From the NCBI GenBank assembly GCA_041686345.1, contig JAWLEA010000007.1, positions 1 through 59,728 of the forward strand: 59,728 bases of DNA, written 5' to 3'. Each line of letters opens with the position of its first letter. Position 1 is the first letter of the stretch. The position numbers and the translations under genes are program-made. The notes under the pieces are model-generated. The model ran no database searches and was not told the origin of the DNA. It worked only from the letters and a program-made list of their open reading frames with translations. Shown one piece after another: positions 26,802 to 35,480 of the stretch. This DNA comes from JAQICJ01 sp041686345. GTDB lineage: Bacteria > Myxococcota_A > Polyangia > HGW-17.

Positions 26802-28076
26802 CTAATTGCGGGGATCACTTAAAGGAAGAATATCTTCTTTTTGTTGGAGCAATAATCTTCTGACCTCTCCTGCCAGATAAAAACTTCCACACACAATTGT
26901 AATTGTATCAGAATTTAAATTATTGAGAAGGGTTTGGAGATCGTTGTTGAATAATTTGGTGTGTGCTCCCCAACCATCCAGATAATTTTTAAGAATATTA
27001 TCGGGAACTGCGTTGGAATTATTGAAGTTTGTAAGGTAAAAAGTTTTGGCAAGAGCAAGCAAGGGAAGGTAAAAATTTTGATAATCTTTATCTTTCATCA
27101 TCCCTGAAATAATATTAACAGGAAGTGAACATCTGGTTTTAATATTGAAAGCAAGTTCTTTGGCTGCTTGTGGGTTGTGAGCTCCATCCAGGATAAAATT
27201 ACCGATTTGTTCAAAACGTCCCGGCCAATTATATCCGGAGAAAGCTGTTTTTACTATTTGAGCGTCAAGTGGTTTTTGCAGTATGATCCTGGAAGCTGCC
27301 AGCGCTGATTCAACAAGATGAAATTTTTTACCATCGGAAAAAGGTAATTGATCAAGGAGCAATTGAGGATCCTTTTTATATTCAAACGAATATTTCTGAT
27401 CGAGTCTGGACAGGGAAAAATCCTTCCCTGCAATTAAAGGAATTCCCCCTCTGGCTGTGCTGTATTCCAGTAACCATTTTTGAATTATTGGAATAGTTCT
27501 GGGGATTATTACCGGAACCCCGGGTTTGACTATTCCGGTTTTTTCCCAGCAAATTCTATTGATTGAAGCAGTAAGAAAGGCTTGGTGATCGCTGGATACA
27601 CTGGTGATAATTGCTAAAATCGGGTTGCACAGGTTGGTGGAATCAAGCCGTCCTCCAAGTCCGGCTTCGAATATTGCCAAGTCTATATTCTGATTGTAAA
27701 AAAATTGATGAGCCAAAGCGGTTGTAGTTTCAAAAAAAGACAGATGGGTGTCAAGGTTGGCAAGGTGGTTTAAAAGAGTCAGAATCTGGCTGTCTTTTAT
27801 ATTTTTACCGTCGACTTTTATTCTTTCACGATAATTGGTGAGATGGGGAGATGTAAAAAGCCCGGTTTTGTAGCCATGATGGCGCAAAATGGATTCTACC
27901 AGAAAAGCAGTGGTGCCTTTGCCATTGGTTCCGGCAATTTGAATTGAAGGATAGGACAGATGGGGATTGCCAAGTTCTTCCAGTCCAAGGCTCATTTGTA
28001 CCAGATCGTATTTGATTCCGGCTTTGCGCAGGTTATAAAGGTGATTCAGCCCCTGTGAGAGATTATGAAATCTCAT
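26802..28076 (-). CDS. folC: Folylpolyglutamate synthase / dihydrofolate synthase
   Basis: Mur-ligase-family enzyme adding glutamate to (dihydro)folate in the cytoplasm. The P-loop IAGTNGKGTTAF (about residues 47-58), the SPHLTNYRERI motif, FEAGLGGRLDSTN and the C-terminal LDGAHNPQAAKEL are all present. At 424 aa it is of normal length. It begins 2 bp after the crp-like gene ends and is followed 11 bp later by the GspE-N-domain gene. accD, its common neighbour, is not present here. Confidence 0.95.
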   Translation of the reverse strand: MRFHNLSQGLNHLYNLRKAGIKYDLVQMSLGLEELGNPHLSYPSIQIAGTNGKGTTAFLVESILRHHGYKTGLFTSPHLTNYRERIKVDGKNIKDSQILTLLNHLANLDTHLSFFETTTALAHQFFYNQNIDLAIFEAGLGGRLDSTNLCNPILAIITSVSSDHQAFLTASINRICWEKTGIVKPGVPVIIPRTIPIIQKWLLEYSTARGGIPLIAGKDFSLSRLDQKYSFEYKKDPQLLLDQLPFSDGKKFHLVESALAASRIILQKPLDAQIVKTAFSGYNWPGRFEQIGNFILDGAHNPQAAKELAFNIKTRCSLPVNIISGMMKDKDYQNFYLPLLALAKTFYLTNFNNSNAVPDNILKNYLDGWGAHTKLFNNDLQTLLNNLNSDTITIVCGSFYLAGEVRRLLLQQKEDILPLSDPRN

Positions 28077-28078
28077 TT

Positions 28079-28714
28079 CTAAAAATTTTCTTTCATGTCC
28101 AAAAATTCCAAAAATTCCAGATATCGACCTTCTTCAGCTATCAAAAAACCGTTTTGTTTTGGTAAAACAAGCTTAGCTTCAGTAAGTTTGTCGATTATAG
28201 AGGCAACTTTACCCAAAGGAAAACCGACAAAAGCCGATAATTGTTTTAAATTTACTGGAACCAGAATCCCACTTGGTTTTTTGATGCCGTCTTCTGTGGA
28301 AAGATAATTTAGAGCTTTCACTACCCGGTGGGTTTTATCTTCAAGCAGAAGAGTTTCAATTTGAATGTTGGAACGATAAAGTCTTCTGGCTAGACTTTGC
28401 ATTACCCTGATGGCAATACTGCTTTCATTTTTAATCATGGAGTTGAAAGTTTTCTGATCAAAAACCATGATTTTTGATGGTTCCACAACTGTGGCTGTAG
28501 CTGAACGGGGTCGATCGAGAAGAAGAGACATTTCTCCAAAAAAACTTCCTTTGGGAATGTCTGCCAGGATAAACTTTTTATTGCCAATTTTGCGGGAAAT
28601 CTGTACAACACCCTTTCTGATAACAAAAAGCTCTTTTCCGTTGCTGCCTTCTTCAAAGAGGATTGTGCCTGCAGGAAATTCTCTGAGATATCGATTTTGA
28701 ATATTGTTTTCCAT
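28079..28714 (-). CDS. Crp/Fnr-family transcriptional regulator
   Basis: The protein is 211 aa. An N-terminal cyclic-nucleotide-binding fold (about residues 10-125) contains GSFFGEMSLLLDRPRSATATV, a good phosphate-binding cassette with the Arg expected for cNMP binding. A C-terminal winged helix (about 140-200) has LKQLSAFVGFPLGKVASIID as recognition-helix region. No Cys cluster is present, so it is not a classical Fnr. It heads the minus-strand operon with folC. Perfect dyads just upstream (28773-28784 and 28988-29014) are candidate binding sites, possibly for autoregulation. Confidence 0.88.
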   Translation of the reverse strand: MENNIQNRYLREFPAGTILFEEGSNGKELFVIRKGVVQISRKIGNKKFILADIPKGSFFGEMSLLLDRPRSATATVVEPSKIMVFDQKTFNSMIKNESSIAIRVMQSLARRLYRSNIQIETLLLEDKTHRVVKALNYLSTEDGIKKPSGILVPVNLKQLSAFVGFPLGKVASIIDKLTEAKLVLPKQNGFLIAEEGRYLEFLEFLDMKENF

Positions 28715-28772
28715 ATCAATTTATAACATTTATTTTGATTTTTGTAAGAAAATTGTCCTGGAACGGGATAAA

Positions 28773-28784
28773 TTTACATGTAAA
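28773..28784. promoter_or_regulatory. 12-bp palindrome upstream of the crp-like gene
   Basis: TTTACATGTAAA is a perfect palindrome, 59 bp before the ATG of the Crp-like regulator. Crp-family proteins bind dyads, so an operator is plausible, but no experiment or second identical copy supports it. Confidence 0.3.
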
Positions 28785-28904
28785 AAACGATCTTTAAAAT
28801 TTTATTTTGGATAATATATGGTGATTATAGTTGTAAAGTTGAATTTTTACTGAAATTTCTAAAAAGTAAATAATAATTGTTATTAAAGTTAAAAATGTTA
28901 TCAT

Positions 28905-29014
28905 CATTGTAATCCCATGGGGATTAGTCCCTGGCGGATTTGATGCTTTGACCAACAAAGGTGTTTTAAACCTGTGCTGGTATTCTTTGTAAACTTTAGA
29001 ATAAAAAGTTTACA
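28905..29014. other. Intergenic region with nested stem-loops (possible small RNA or operator)
   Basis: Within the 476-bp gap between divergent genes lie three structures in a row: GGGATTAGTCCC at about 28918-28930, a split stem ACCA..AGGT / ACCT..TGGT at about 28950-28980, and a perfect 10-bp inverted repeat TGTAAACTTT / AAAGTTTACA with a 7-nt loop at 28988-29014. No ORF is present, and I do not recognise a 6S, SRP or tmRNA core. The rest of the gap (28715-28904 and 29015-29190) shows only AT-rich DNA apart from the dyad at 28773. Confidence 0.3.
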
Positions 29015-29190
29015 GTTATTGTATAATCAAGGCTGGATTTTTAGTTCACAATCTGTTTGAGATGGTCTATATCCGGTTATTTCAGGTTGCAAGACCTGTT
29101 TTCTGCTTGACCTGATGGTGATGAATAAAAGACAATAATCCTGTTGCAATTTTATTGCTTTGATTCATGCCATCATCCTAGAGGATTACT

Positions 29191-29748
29191 TTGTTATCTA
29201 TCACTGGTGGTAGTTTTAAAAGTAGAAAACTCTTCGCTCCCAAAACAAATTCAATAAGACCAACTCCATCTATAGTCAGAAAGGGAATATTTGATGTTAT
29301 AGGGCATTTTTGGGAAGGTGGTCAAATCCTGGATATTTTTGCAGGTACCGGAATTATGGGATTGGAAGCCTTGAGCAGAGGGTTTGAAAATAGTGTTTTT
29401 ATTGACAATTCATCTGTTGCAGCGGGTATTATCTCCAGGAATACAGCTCTTTTAAATTTGAAAGATCAGACAGAAATCTACAAAATGAAATTTTCCCGCG
29501 GGTTGGAATTATTAAAAAAATATAATCTTGAATTTGATTTGATTTATCTTGATCCCCCCTATAAACAGGTGGATTTAATTAATATTACCTTGGAATTAAT
29601 CTGGGAATACAAATTAGTAAAAGAAAACGGAATTATTTTGGCTGAACACAGTTCACAAAATCAAGCTCCTGAGAGTAAAATTAAGGATCTTCAATTAAAA
29701 CGCTCTAAAAATTGGGGTGAAACAGTGGTTGGTTTTTATGGGTTTTAA
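29191..29748 (+). CDS. rsmD: 16S rRNA (guanine-966-N2)-methyltransferase
   Basis: SAM-dependent methyltransferase acting on the 30S subunit. It starts with TTG, placed 7 bp after AGAGGA; the sequence ITGGSFKSRKLFAPKTNSIRPTPSIVRKGIFD matches the RsmD N-terminus (key motif RPT-x-x-x-VR). The SAM-binding motif ILDIFAGTGIMGLEALSRG and the catalytic DPPY (FDLIYLDPPY) are intact. It is 185 aa, the usual size. It overlaps coaD by 11 bp, the classic rsmD-coaD pair. Confidence 0.94.
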   Translation: MLSITGGSFKSRKLFAPKTNSIRPTPSIVRKGIFDVIGHFWEGGQILDIFAGTGIMGLEALSRGFENSVFIDNSSVAAGIISRNTALLNLKDQTEIYKMKFSRGLELLKKYNLEFDLIYLDPPYKQVDLINITLELIWEYKLVKENGIILAEHSSQNQAPESKIKDLQLKRSKNWGETVVGFYGF

Positions 29749-30232
29749 AACAGCAGTGTATCCGGGATCATTTGATCCTGTAACCATGGGACATATAGAT
29801 ATTATCCTGCGAGGGCTGGAAGTATTTGACAAGATAATTGTTGCGGTGGCCAACAATACCACCAAAACACCACTTTTTTCCTTTGCAGAGAGGGTAAATC
29901 TTATTAAAAATTCTGTTAAAGATTATCAAGGGGTTGTGGTTACAGGTTTTCAGGGATTGTTGGTTGATTACCTGGAAGAAGTTGATGTCAAGGTTATTTT
30001 AAGGGGTCTGAGAGCAATTTCAGATTTTGAATATGAGTTTCAAATTGCTAATATGAATGCCAGACTCAACCAGGATATTGAAACTGTGTTCCTGATGACC
30101 TCGGAAAAATATTTTTATATAAGTTCTTCTGTTATCAAAGAAGTTGCTCGGTTTGGGGGTAATATTTCAGAATTAGTTCCCATTCCTGTTGAAGAAGCTC
30201 TGAAAAGCAAGTTTGCTTCCCTTGCAACCTGA
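29738..30232 (+). CDS. coaD: Pantetheine-phosphate adenylyltransferase
   Basis: Transfers AMP from ATP to phosphopantetheine, the fourth step of coenzyme A synthesis. TAVYPGSFDPVTMGHIDII carries the TxGH nucleotidyl-transfer motif, and RGLRAISDFEYEFQIANMN and ISSSVIKEV are family signatures. I start at ATG 29738, giving 164 aa; the GTG 21 bp upstream would add seven unneeded residues. It overlaps rsmD by 11 bp and is probably translated through coupling. Confidence 0.95.
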   Translation: MGFKTAVYPGSFDPVTMGHIDIILRGLEVFDKIIVAVANNTTKTPLFSFAERVNLIKNSVKDYQGVVVTGFQGLLVDYLEEVDVKVILRGLRAISDFEYEFQIANMNARLNQDIETVFLMTSEKYFYISSSVIKEVARFGGNISELVPIPVEEALKSKFASLAT

Positions 30233-30254
30233 ATCAGTCCAGATTTTTAATCAG

Positions 30255-30324
30255 ATTTGTAAATTCCAGTATGGTTTACAAATTTAATTGCTATATTTTC
30301 CAATTATCCTGGATTATCCAGGAT
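30255..30324 (+). terminator. Two tandem stem-loops after coaD
   Basis: First, ATTTGTAAA / TTTACAAAT, a perfect 9-bp stem at 30255-30283 with an 11-nt loop, followed by TTAATTG. Then ATCCTGG-ATTAT-CCAGGAT, a 7-bp stem at 30306-30324, followed 7 bases later by a run of six T. The second is the better intrinsic terminator candidate. The remaining gap to 30490 has only a short TGAAAA-CAGT-TTTTCA dyad at 30415. Confidence 0.5.
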
Positions 30325-30490
30325 GAAAAACAATTTTTTCTCTGTTTTGCCGAAATTTTTTATTTTGGTAAGGATTCAGAGTCTAACACTAAATTTTTCA
30401 TGTATTTTCCAAAGTGAAAACAGTTTTTCATCTTCAATTTTAGCTTGTTTTTACTTCTAGAGAATCCAATAATTGTACAGGATTTAAAAT

Positions 30491-31705
30491 ATGCAAGTTG
30501 CTCACAGAATTCGATTTGTTCCAGATTCTCCGACTTTGGCCATTACTGCAAAAAGTAAAAAGATGATTTCAGAAGGAAAAGATGTAATCAGTCTTTCTAT
30601 TGGAGAACCGGATTTTCCCACACCCAAACACATAATTGAAGCTGCCAAACGAGCTTTGGACAAGGGCGCTACCAAATATACCCCGGCTGCAGGAATTCCA
30701 GAATTGAGAAAAGCTGTTTCAGCCAAAATAAGTAATGATTATGGAATTGATACTATTACCCCTGATCATGTAATTATTTCATCCGGAGCAAAACACAGTT
30801 TGTATAATGCGATGATGGCAGTGATCAATCCCGGTGATGAAGTTATTATTCCGGCTCCTTACTGGGTTTCTTATCCGGTAATGGTCACTTTGGCTTCAGG
30901 TATTCCCGTATTTGTTCCCACTACCCTTGAGGAAAATTTTATTCTCACCCCTGAAAAATTGAGAGCAGCCATTACTCGCAGAACAAAAATGGTGATTATC
31001 AATAATCCAAGCAATCCAACCGGAGCTGTTTACAGAAAATCACAAATAAAAGCTCTGTTGAACGTTATACTTGATTATCCCAATATCATGGTTCTGTCTG
31101 ATGATATTTATCGTTTGCTTATCTATGGAAATGCCAATTTTCACAGTATCGCATCATTTGGAGAATTGGCTCGCAAAAGAACTATTGTAATTGACGGGGT
31201 TTCCAAAGCTTATTCAATGACGGGATGGAGAATTGGGTTTTCAGTTGCCAGACGCAGAGTTACCAGAGCCATGGCTCATATTCAGAGTCACTCCACTTCA
31301 AATCCGGCAGCAGTATCCCAATTTGCTGCTCTTAAAGCATTGACAGGAACTCAGGATCCCATCAATTCCATGAGGGAGAAGTTTAATTCCCGACGTAGAT
31401 TTATGGTTAAAAATCTGTCAACTTTGGAAAGCCTGGAATTCAGTCACCCAAAAGGTGCTTTTTATGTAATGCCAAGGGTCAGTAAATTACTTGGCAAAAT
31501 TACTCCAAAAGGTGAGCTTTTGCGTACCGATGTGGATGTTGCTCATTATTTTCTGGAAAAAGCCTATGTTGGAACCGTGCCCGGTACCCCTTTCGGTTTG
31601 CCCTCTCATATCAGGTTGAGTTATGCTCTCAAAATGGAAAAATTGAAAAAAGCGGTGGACAGAATAGCCGAGGCAATTTTGGATCTCAGAGAGCCAGGAG
31701 TATAA
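30491..31705 (+). CDS. Class I pyridoxal-phosphate aminotransferase (aspartate aminotransferase type)
   Basis: The protein is 404 aa, cytoplasmic. LSIGEPDFPTPKHI, YTPAAGIPELRKAV, the SSGAKHSLYN stretch, NNPSNPTGAVY and the PLP lysine in DGVSKAYSMTGWRIGF (Lys239) are all present, along with the substrate-binding Arg in HIRLSYA. These are features of the thermophilic-type aspartate/prephenate aminotransferase subgroup (class I-gamma). The substrate cannot be fixed from sequence. It is flanked by gaps of 258 and 104 bp, so it may be monocistronic. Confidence 0.93.
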   Translation: MQVAHRIRFVPDSPTLAITAKSKKMISEGKDVISLSIGEPDFPTPKHIIEAAKRALDKGATKYTPAAGIPELRKAVSAKISNDYGIDTITPDHVIISSGAKHSLYNAMMAVINPGDEVIIPAPYWVSYPVMVTLASGIPVFVPTTLEENFILTPEKLRAAITRRTKMVIINNPSNPTGAVYRKSQIKALLNVILDYPNIMVLSDDIYRLLIYGNANFHSIASFGELARKRTIVIDGVSKAYSMTGWRIGFSVARRRVTRAMAHIQSHSTSNPAAVSQFAALKALTGTQDPINSMREKFNSRRRFMVKNLSTLESLEFSHPKGAFYVMPRVSKLLGKITPKGELLRTDVDVAHYFLEKAYVGTVPGTPFGLPSHIRLSYALKMEKLKKAVDRIAEAILDLREPGV

Positions 31706-31809
31706 AACAGCAACTCGTTTGATGGTTTAATACTTTACTTTGTTCTTGTTTCCATTTTTAGTTATCTTGTATCTCAACTTGTTTCCAAAAATTAAAGGTT
31801 TCCAAAACA

Positions 31810-32499
31810 ATGAGAAATTTTTGCATATTTTGTATTTTGTTGTTTGCAATTGCTTGTTCACAGTCACGCATCTATACTCCTTCTGCTTCTTTTGATTCTA
31901 CCGGAGGCAGAGAGATTAACGATGAGGATAAAAAAAAAGCCTATGAGGCCAAGCCGCAGATTATCTCACCTTCCCGGCTTGCTTATTATAATCTGACCAG
32001 AAAAGAAAAGAACTTTGAACAAGAACTCTCCCAACTTGAAAACATCAAATCTACATATAAAATACCTTTTATTCTGATTGAAGGAATAAATGCTGAGAAC
32101 AACAATTCTTACCATAACCGCAGATTTGAAAAAAAAGAGGCTATTTCCATTAAAAAGCTGCGTTTGCTTGGAGCGAGAGCTCATGCTGATTTATTGCTGG
32201 TTTATTCGACTACTGCCAAGACAGAAATTTCAGTAAATCCCTGGATAGTATCTTCAGTATTTTTAATTACCCCTCTTTTTATTCCAATGTACGATTTGAA
32301 AGTAGTGCTTACTATGAATGTCTGGCTTCTGGATATCCGTAACGGCTATCTTTACAAGGAGATCTCTTTAACTAGATGTGGTCAAAAAAAATATCTGAAT
32401 ATCTGGAATATGGATGAAGGTGAAAATAAAATAGTTTCCTATCTGGAAAAAAAGATCTTTCCTCAAGTTGTCAAAGAGTTGAATAAAGTACTCCAATAA
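31810..32499 (+). CDS. Lipoprotein of unknown function
   Basis: The protein is 229 aa. The lipoprotein signal peptide MRNFCIFCILLFAIAC has its lipobox Cys at residue 16, followed by SQS. The mature part is alpha/beta with a GARAHADLLLVYSTT strand, a hydrophobic stretch PWIVSSVFLITPLFIPMYD (about residues 144-162) and VWLLDIRNGYLY. This order vaguely resembles CsgG-like or GNA1162-like outer-membrane lipoproteins, but that is a guess and I do not assign a family. It has its own gap upstream and is convergent with the toroid gene 40 bp downstream. Confidence 0.7.
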   Translation: MRNFCIFCILLFAIACSQSRIYTPSASFDSTGGREINDEDKKKAYEAKPQIISPSRLAYYNLTRKEKNFEQELSQLENIKSTYKIPFILIEGINAENNNSYHNRRFEKKEAISIKKLRLLGARAHADLLLVYSTTAKTEISVNPWIVSSVFLITPLFIPMYDLKVVLTMNVWLLDIRNGYLYKEISLTRCGQKKYLNIWNMDEGENKIVSYLEKKIFPQVVKELNKVLQ

Positions 32500-32539
32500 G
32501 GTTTATATCCCCTTAAGGACTCATTAAATTTTGGAAAAA

Positions 32540-34216
32540 TCAGGCGGTAAAAGTTCTTTTAATAGTCAGTTTTCCGGAATTTTTCAGTTTTTTCAATTCA
32601 GTTTTGGTTAATTCCCTTCCTTTTACCTGTAGTTCATCAGGTTGGAAATAGCGTGACTGGGGGACATATCGTACAGGTAATTCTTCACCGAGAAGCAATT
32701 TTTTAATCTTCAGATTTTTACTGCAGGTTAATTTATCAATTACTATCACCCGGTCATTATGGAATTTTATAATTCTGTTCAGAGTTATGGGCAAGGTATT
32801 GTTGCGCAGCATCAGTACTCTGCGAATAGCTCCCTTGATTTGGTTGGCAGCCTTGTGGTGCCAGCCCATTGCGGCCATTCCGGCTCTAAAAATGGACATT
32901 TTGGCAGGATTGAAAGTTTGAGAATTCAAGGTCAGGCATCTGGTAGTAATACTGGCTTCAATACCGTGAGTAGAAATATTTTTATCTTTTTCTATCCAAG
33001 AGGAAGTAAAAATTTGATCATTTTCAGTAATTCCGGAAATTCCACAATCTGAAGTAATGATGGTTCCTGAAGTTTTTTGATTGTTGATTTTGAATAGTTT
33101 GAAATTGCCTCCCTTTGACAGATTTGCCACCAGATAGAGATTACCTTGTTTGCCCCCCCAGATTCCGCTTTCTTTAAAATAAAAAATACTGTTTTCATCT
33201 TTCTGCCAGGGAAGAGGAGGAAGATTTTGGGGACGTTTGCTGAAATCACGAGCTGAAAATAGAAATTCAGGAATTCTGTAAACGAAATAACGATCTGCCT
33301 GTAAAGAAGGATAAACTGAGGCTCCCTGTTCAAATCCCCGGATCATGTGATTCGCCTGAGACAGGGCCAGGGGATTTTCCCGGCCGTAAATTTCATAGCC
33401 GTGGGAATAAAAATGAAAGGTTTCTCTGGAACCTGTTGTTCCTCCATAGTGGTTGTTGGGATAAACAAAGTATTTGGTAAAGTCGATAGCTTTGTGGGCA
33501 ACTTCATCAAGTTGAGAGTCTGGTTTCACCTGTTTTAGCCTGCCTAAAAAAGAGACAGTTGCACTGAGGTATCCCGGATCAACACCGTCATATTCCAGAC
33601 ACCAGCCTTCAGGATTGCAATATTTGAGAAATTCGCTTTTTCTTGTTTCAAAAAGGGGTTCAAGATGATTGGCATTGAAAATATTGATTGTTTCCCGCAA
33701 AGGCAACAAAGCCATGGCATGGTGGTTGGCAAGAACCCCTATTTCAGTGTTTTCTCCAAGGAATTTTGCTGCTTTCAGCATTGTATTTATAATTTTGCTT
33801 TTGTCATCGGGGGAAATAATGTCTTTAACGGCAAGATATCCATGGTTCATTGAATGGAGCAGAAAACCGGTGGGGCCTGCCCAACCTCTTTCATTGGGAT
33901 AGAATTCATCAAAAGAGCCGTCATGATGTTGAATATGAGTGAGATAGTTCATGCAGGCCACTATCCAATTGGCTACTTTGGGATGTTTGTAGTAGGGATT
34001 ATCAACAAATTTATTGGAGTAGGCGAGCGCAAGGCCCAGAATTCCATATTGGGCAATGGAGGAAGGAAAATCAGTTGAACGAGCCAGCCAATATTCCCTG
34101 TTGGCACAACCATAGGTTGGAGAAAGAGGATTACGGTCAATCATGGAGATGAAACGTGGTATTTGTTTGAGGCCCAGTTCCCGATAGACAGAGGAGAGTT
34201 TTTGTGAATTTTTCAT
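32540..34216 (-). CDS. Predicted alpha/alpha-toroid protein, heparinase-like
   Basis: The protein is 558 aa. The first roughly 320 residues are rich in paired helices with aromatic and His motifs (YLTHIQHHDGSFDEFYPNER, MNHGYLAV, VLANHHAMALLPL, WCLEYDGVDPGYLSAT, YGGTTGSRETFHFYSHGYEI). This is the layout of (alpha/alpha)6-toroid polysaccharide lyases and related glycan enzymes. The C-terminal third is beta-rich, like the heparinase II/III beta-sandwich. No signal peptide is evident, so it would act in the cytoplasm unless the start is wrong. It lies downstream of rimI, separated from it by repeat R2. The substrate is unknown; it may process a capsule or lipopolysaccharide precursor. Confidence 0.6.
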   Translation of the reverse strand: MKNSQKLSSVYRELGLKQIPRFISMIDRNPLSPTYGCANREYWLARSTDFPSSIAQYGILGLALAYSNKFVDNPYYKHPKVANWIVACMNYLTHIQHHDGSFDEFYPNERGWAGPTGFLLHSMNHGYLAVKDIISPDDKSKIINTMLKAAKFLGENTEIGVLANHHAMALLPLRETINIFNANHLEPLFETRKSEFLKYCNPEGWCLEYDGVDPGYLSATVSFLGRLKQVKPDSQLDEVAHKAIDFTKYFVYPNNHYGGTTGSRETFHFYSHGYEIYGRENPLALSQANHMIRGFEQGASVYPSLQADRYFVYRIPEFLFSARDFSKRPQNLPPLPWQKDENSIFYFKESGIWGGKQGNLYLVANLSKGGNFKLFKINNQKTSGTIITSDCGISGITENDQIFTSSWIEKDKNISTHGIEASITTRCLTLNSQTFNPAKMSIFRAGMAAMGWHHKAANQIKGAIRRVLMLRNNTLPITLNRIIKFHNDRVIVIDKLTCSKNLKIKKLLLGEELPVRYVPQSRYFQPDELQVKGRELTKTELKKLKNSGKLTIKRTFTA

Positions 34217-34238
34217 AGGTAAAACCTGTATTTTAGTT

Positions 34239-34406
34239 AGTTCCCATCCCAGAATGGGGGTTTTTGACTGAATGAGAAGTTTGCCTCAGATGTGCGGAGT
34301 AACTGCACCGACATAGTTGACACTATTTCAAGCAGTTACGCTAAAACTGATAAGGTAAAATTCCGCATTCAGACGATGACATCCATTTATGGGATGGGAA
34401 TTAGTT
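34239..34406. repeat. Dispersed palindromic element, copy R2
   Basis: A 168-bp copy in the 203-bp gap between rimI and the toroid gene. The left end AGTTCCCATCCCAGAA equals the R1 terminal repeat; the right end TGGGATGGGAATTAGTT is its near complement. The internal arms GTAACTGC / GCAGTTAC are a perfect 8-bp pair, as in R1 but with one base pair changed on both sides. A second stem TGCGGA / TCCGCA encloses them, and ATAGT-TGAC-ACTAT forms the apical hairpin. Confidence 0.78.
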
Positions 34407-34419
34407 AAAGTCAAAAAAA

Positions 34420-34875
34420 TCAATCTTCAAAAGAATAAGTAAAGAGCAGGGCATCTTCCTGGTTATCAGAATAATATTGAGGTCGGTATCCTGTTTGAAT
34501 AAAACCGAATTTTCTGTAAAGAGCTTTGCCGGCAAGATTGTTTTTTCTGACTTCCAGATAAATTTTCTTTACGTTGATATCGGAAGCCATCTGTAACAAG
34601 TATTTGAGCAAGTTGCTCGCAAGTCCTTCTTTTCTGATAGCTGGATGGATGGCCAGATTGGTAATATGTATCTCATCACAAACAAGCCAGAAAAAAATAT
34701 AACCCCGGAGTTTGTTGTCAGTTTTTGAGGATATGCCAAAAGAAAAAGAATAGGAAAGGTGGAATTCGGAAATAAAACTGATCTTTTTCCAGGGAGTAGA
34801 AAAGCATAGATTTTCAATTTCAAGAACATCTTCAAGATGATCTGAATTTAAGGGAAAAATTTCAATCGGTTCCAT
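34420..34875 (-). CDS. rimI: Ribosomal-protein-alanine N-acetyltransferase RimI
   Basis: GNAT-fold acetyltransferase that modifies the N-terminus of ribosomal protein S18 and sometimes other proteins. The acetyl-CoA region NLAIHPAIRKEGLASNLLKY and the closing RimI signature KNNLAGKALYRKFGFIQTGY with YYSDNQEDALLF are clear. I start at ATG 34875, which shares bases with the engB stop (TAATG), giving 151 aa, the family length. The longer frame would overlap engB by 28 bp. Confidence 0.92.
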   Translation of the reverse strand: MEPIEIFPLNSDHLEDVLEIENLCFSTPWKKISFISEFHLSYSFSFGISSKTDNKLRGYIFFWLVCDEIHITNLAIHPAIRKEGLASNLLKYLLQMASDINVKKIYLEVRKNNLAGKALYRKFGFIQTGYRPQYYSDNQEDALLFTYSFED

Positions 34876-35480
34876 TATATGTGTTTTTGAATTGAATTCC
34901 ATAATTCTGACAGTCCGGTCTTTTTGGTGGCTGAAAAAAGAACCGGAGGTGGCATTTGGGGAAGCTTCTTATGGTACTGACCGATGAGATTCCCTCTTTT
35001 TGTTTTGGAGATTTTATCTATTTTTGTATAAACCACCACCACATCCTGGTTAAATTGTTGCAGCCATAAAAGAAAATCGATTTCGTAGTCACTTATTCCT
35101 CTTCTGGCATCTATGAGGAGAATTACAAGTTTGAGATATTCTCTGCCGGATAAATACTCGGTAATCAACTCCCCCCATTCATCTTGCAGTTTGCTGTTGA
35201 CTTTGGCATAGCCATAACCTGGCAAATCCGCAAAAATAAAAGGAGTTAATTGTTTTGTAACAGTTTTGAAAAAATTGATTTCACGTGTACGGCCGGGAGT
35301 CTGGCTGATGCGGACCAATTTACGCCTGTTGAGCAATAATTTGAGCAGGGAAGATTTACCTACATTTGATTTTCCGGCAATAGCTACTTCGGTCAGTGCC
35401 CCCTTGGGAAATTGTTTGCTTGAACGGGCACCGAGTAAAAATTCAGCTTCAATTACTTGGGGATTTTTGGATGGGCTCAT
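34875..35480 (-). CDS. engB: Ribosome-biogenesis GTPase EngB (YsxC/YihA)
   Basis: Small essential GTPase that helps assemble the 50S subunit. The protein is 201 aa with all G motifs: AGKSNVGKSSLLKLL (G1, about residues 30-44), the TPGRT switch (G2), DLPGYGYAK (G3), YTKIDK (G4) and FSATKKTG (G5). It overlaps the giant TPR gene upstream by 4 bp (ATGA) and touches rimI downstream, so all three are probably made from one message with coupled translation. Confidence 0.96.
   Translation of the reverse strand: MSPSKNPQVIEAEFLLGARSSKQFPKGALTEVAIAGKSNVGKSSLLKLLLNRRKLVRISQTPGRTREINFFKTVTKQLTPFIFADLPGYGYAKVNSKLQDEWGELITEYLSGREYLKLVILLIDARRGISDYEIDFLLWLQQFNQDVVVVYTKIDKISKTKRGNLIGQYHKKLPQMPPPVLFSATKKTGLSELWNSIQKHI

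Noticed and set aside
28905..29014. tRNA, 6S RNA or SRP RNA in the large gap
   Set aside because: No T-loop consensus, no SRP GGAAG core and no 6S-type long bubble could be recognised.
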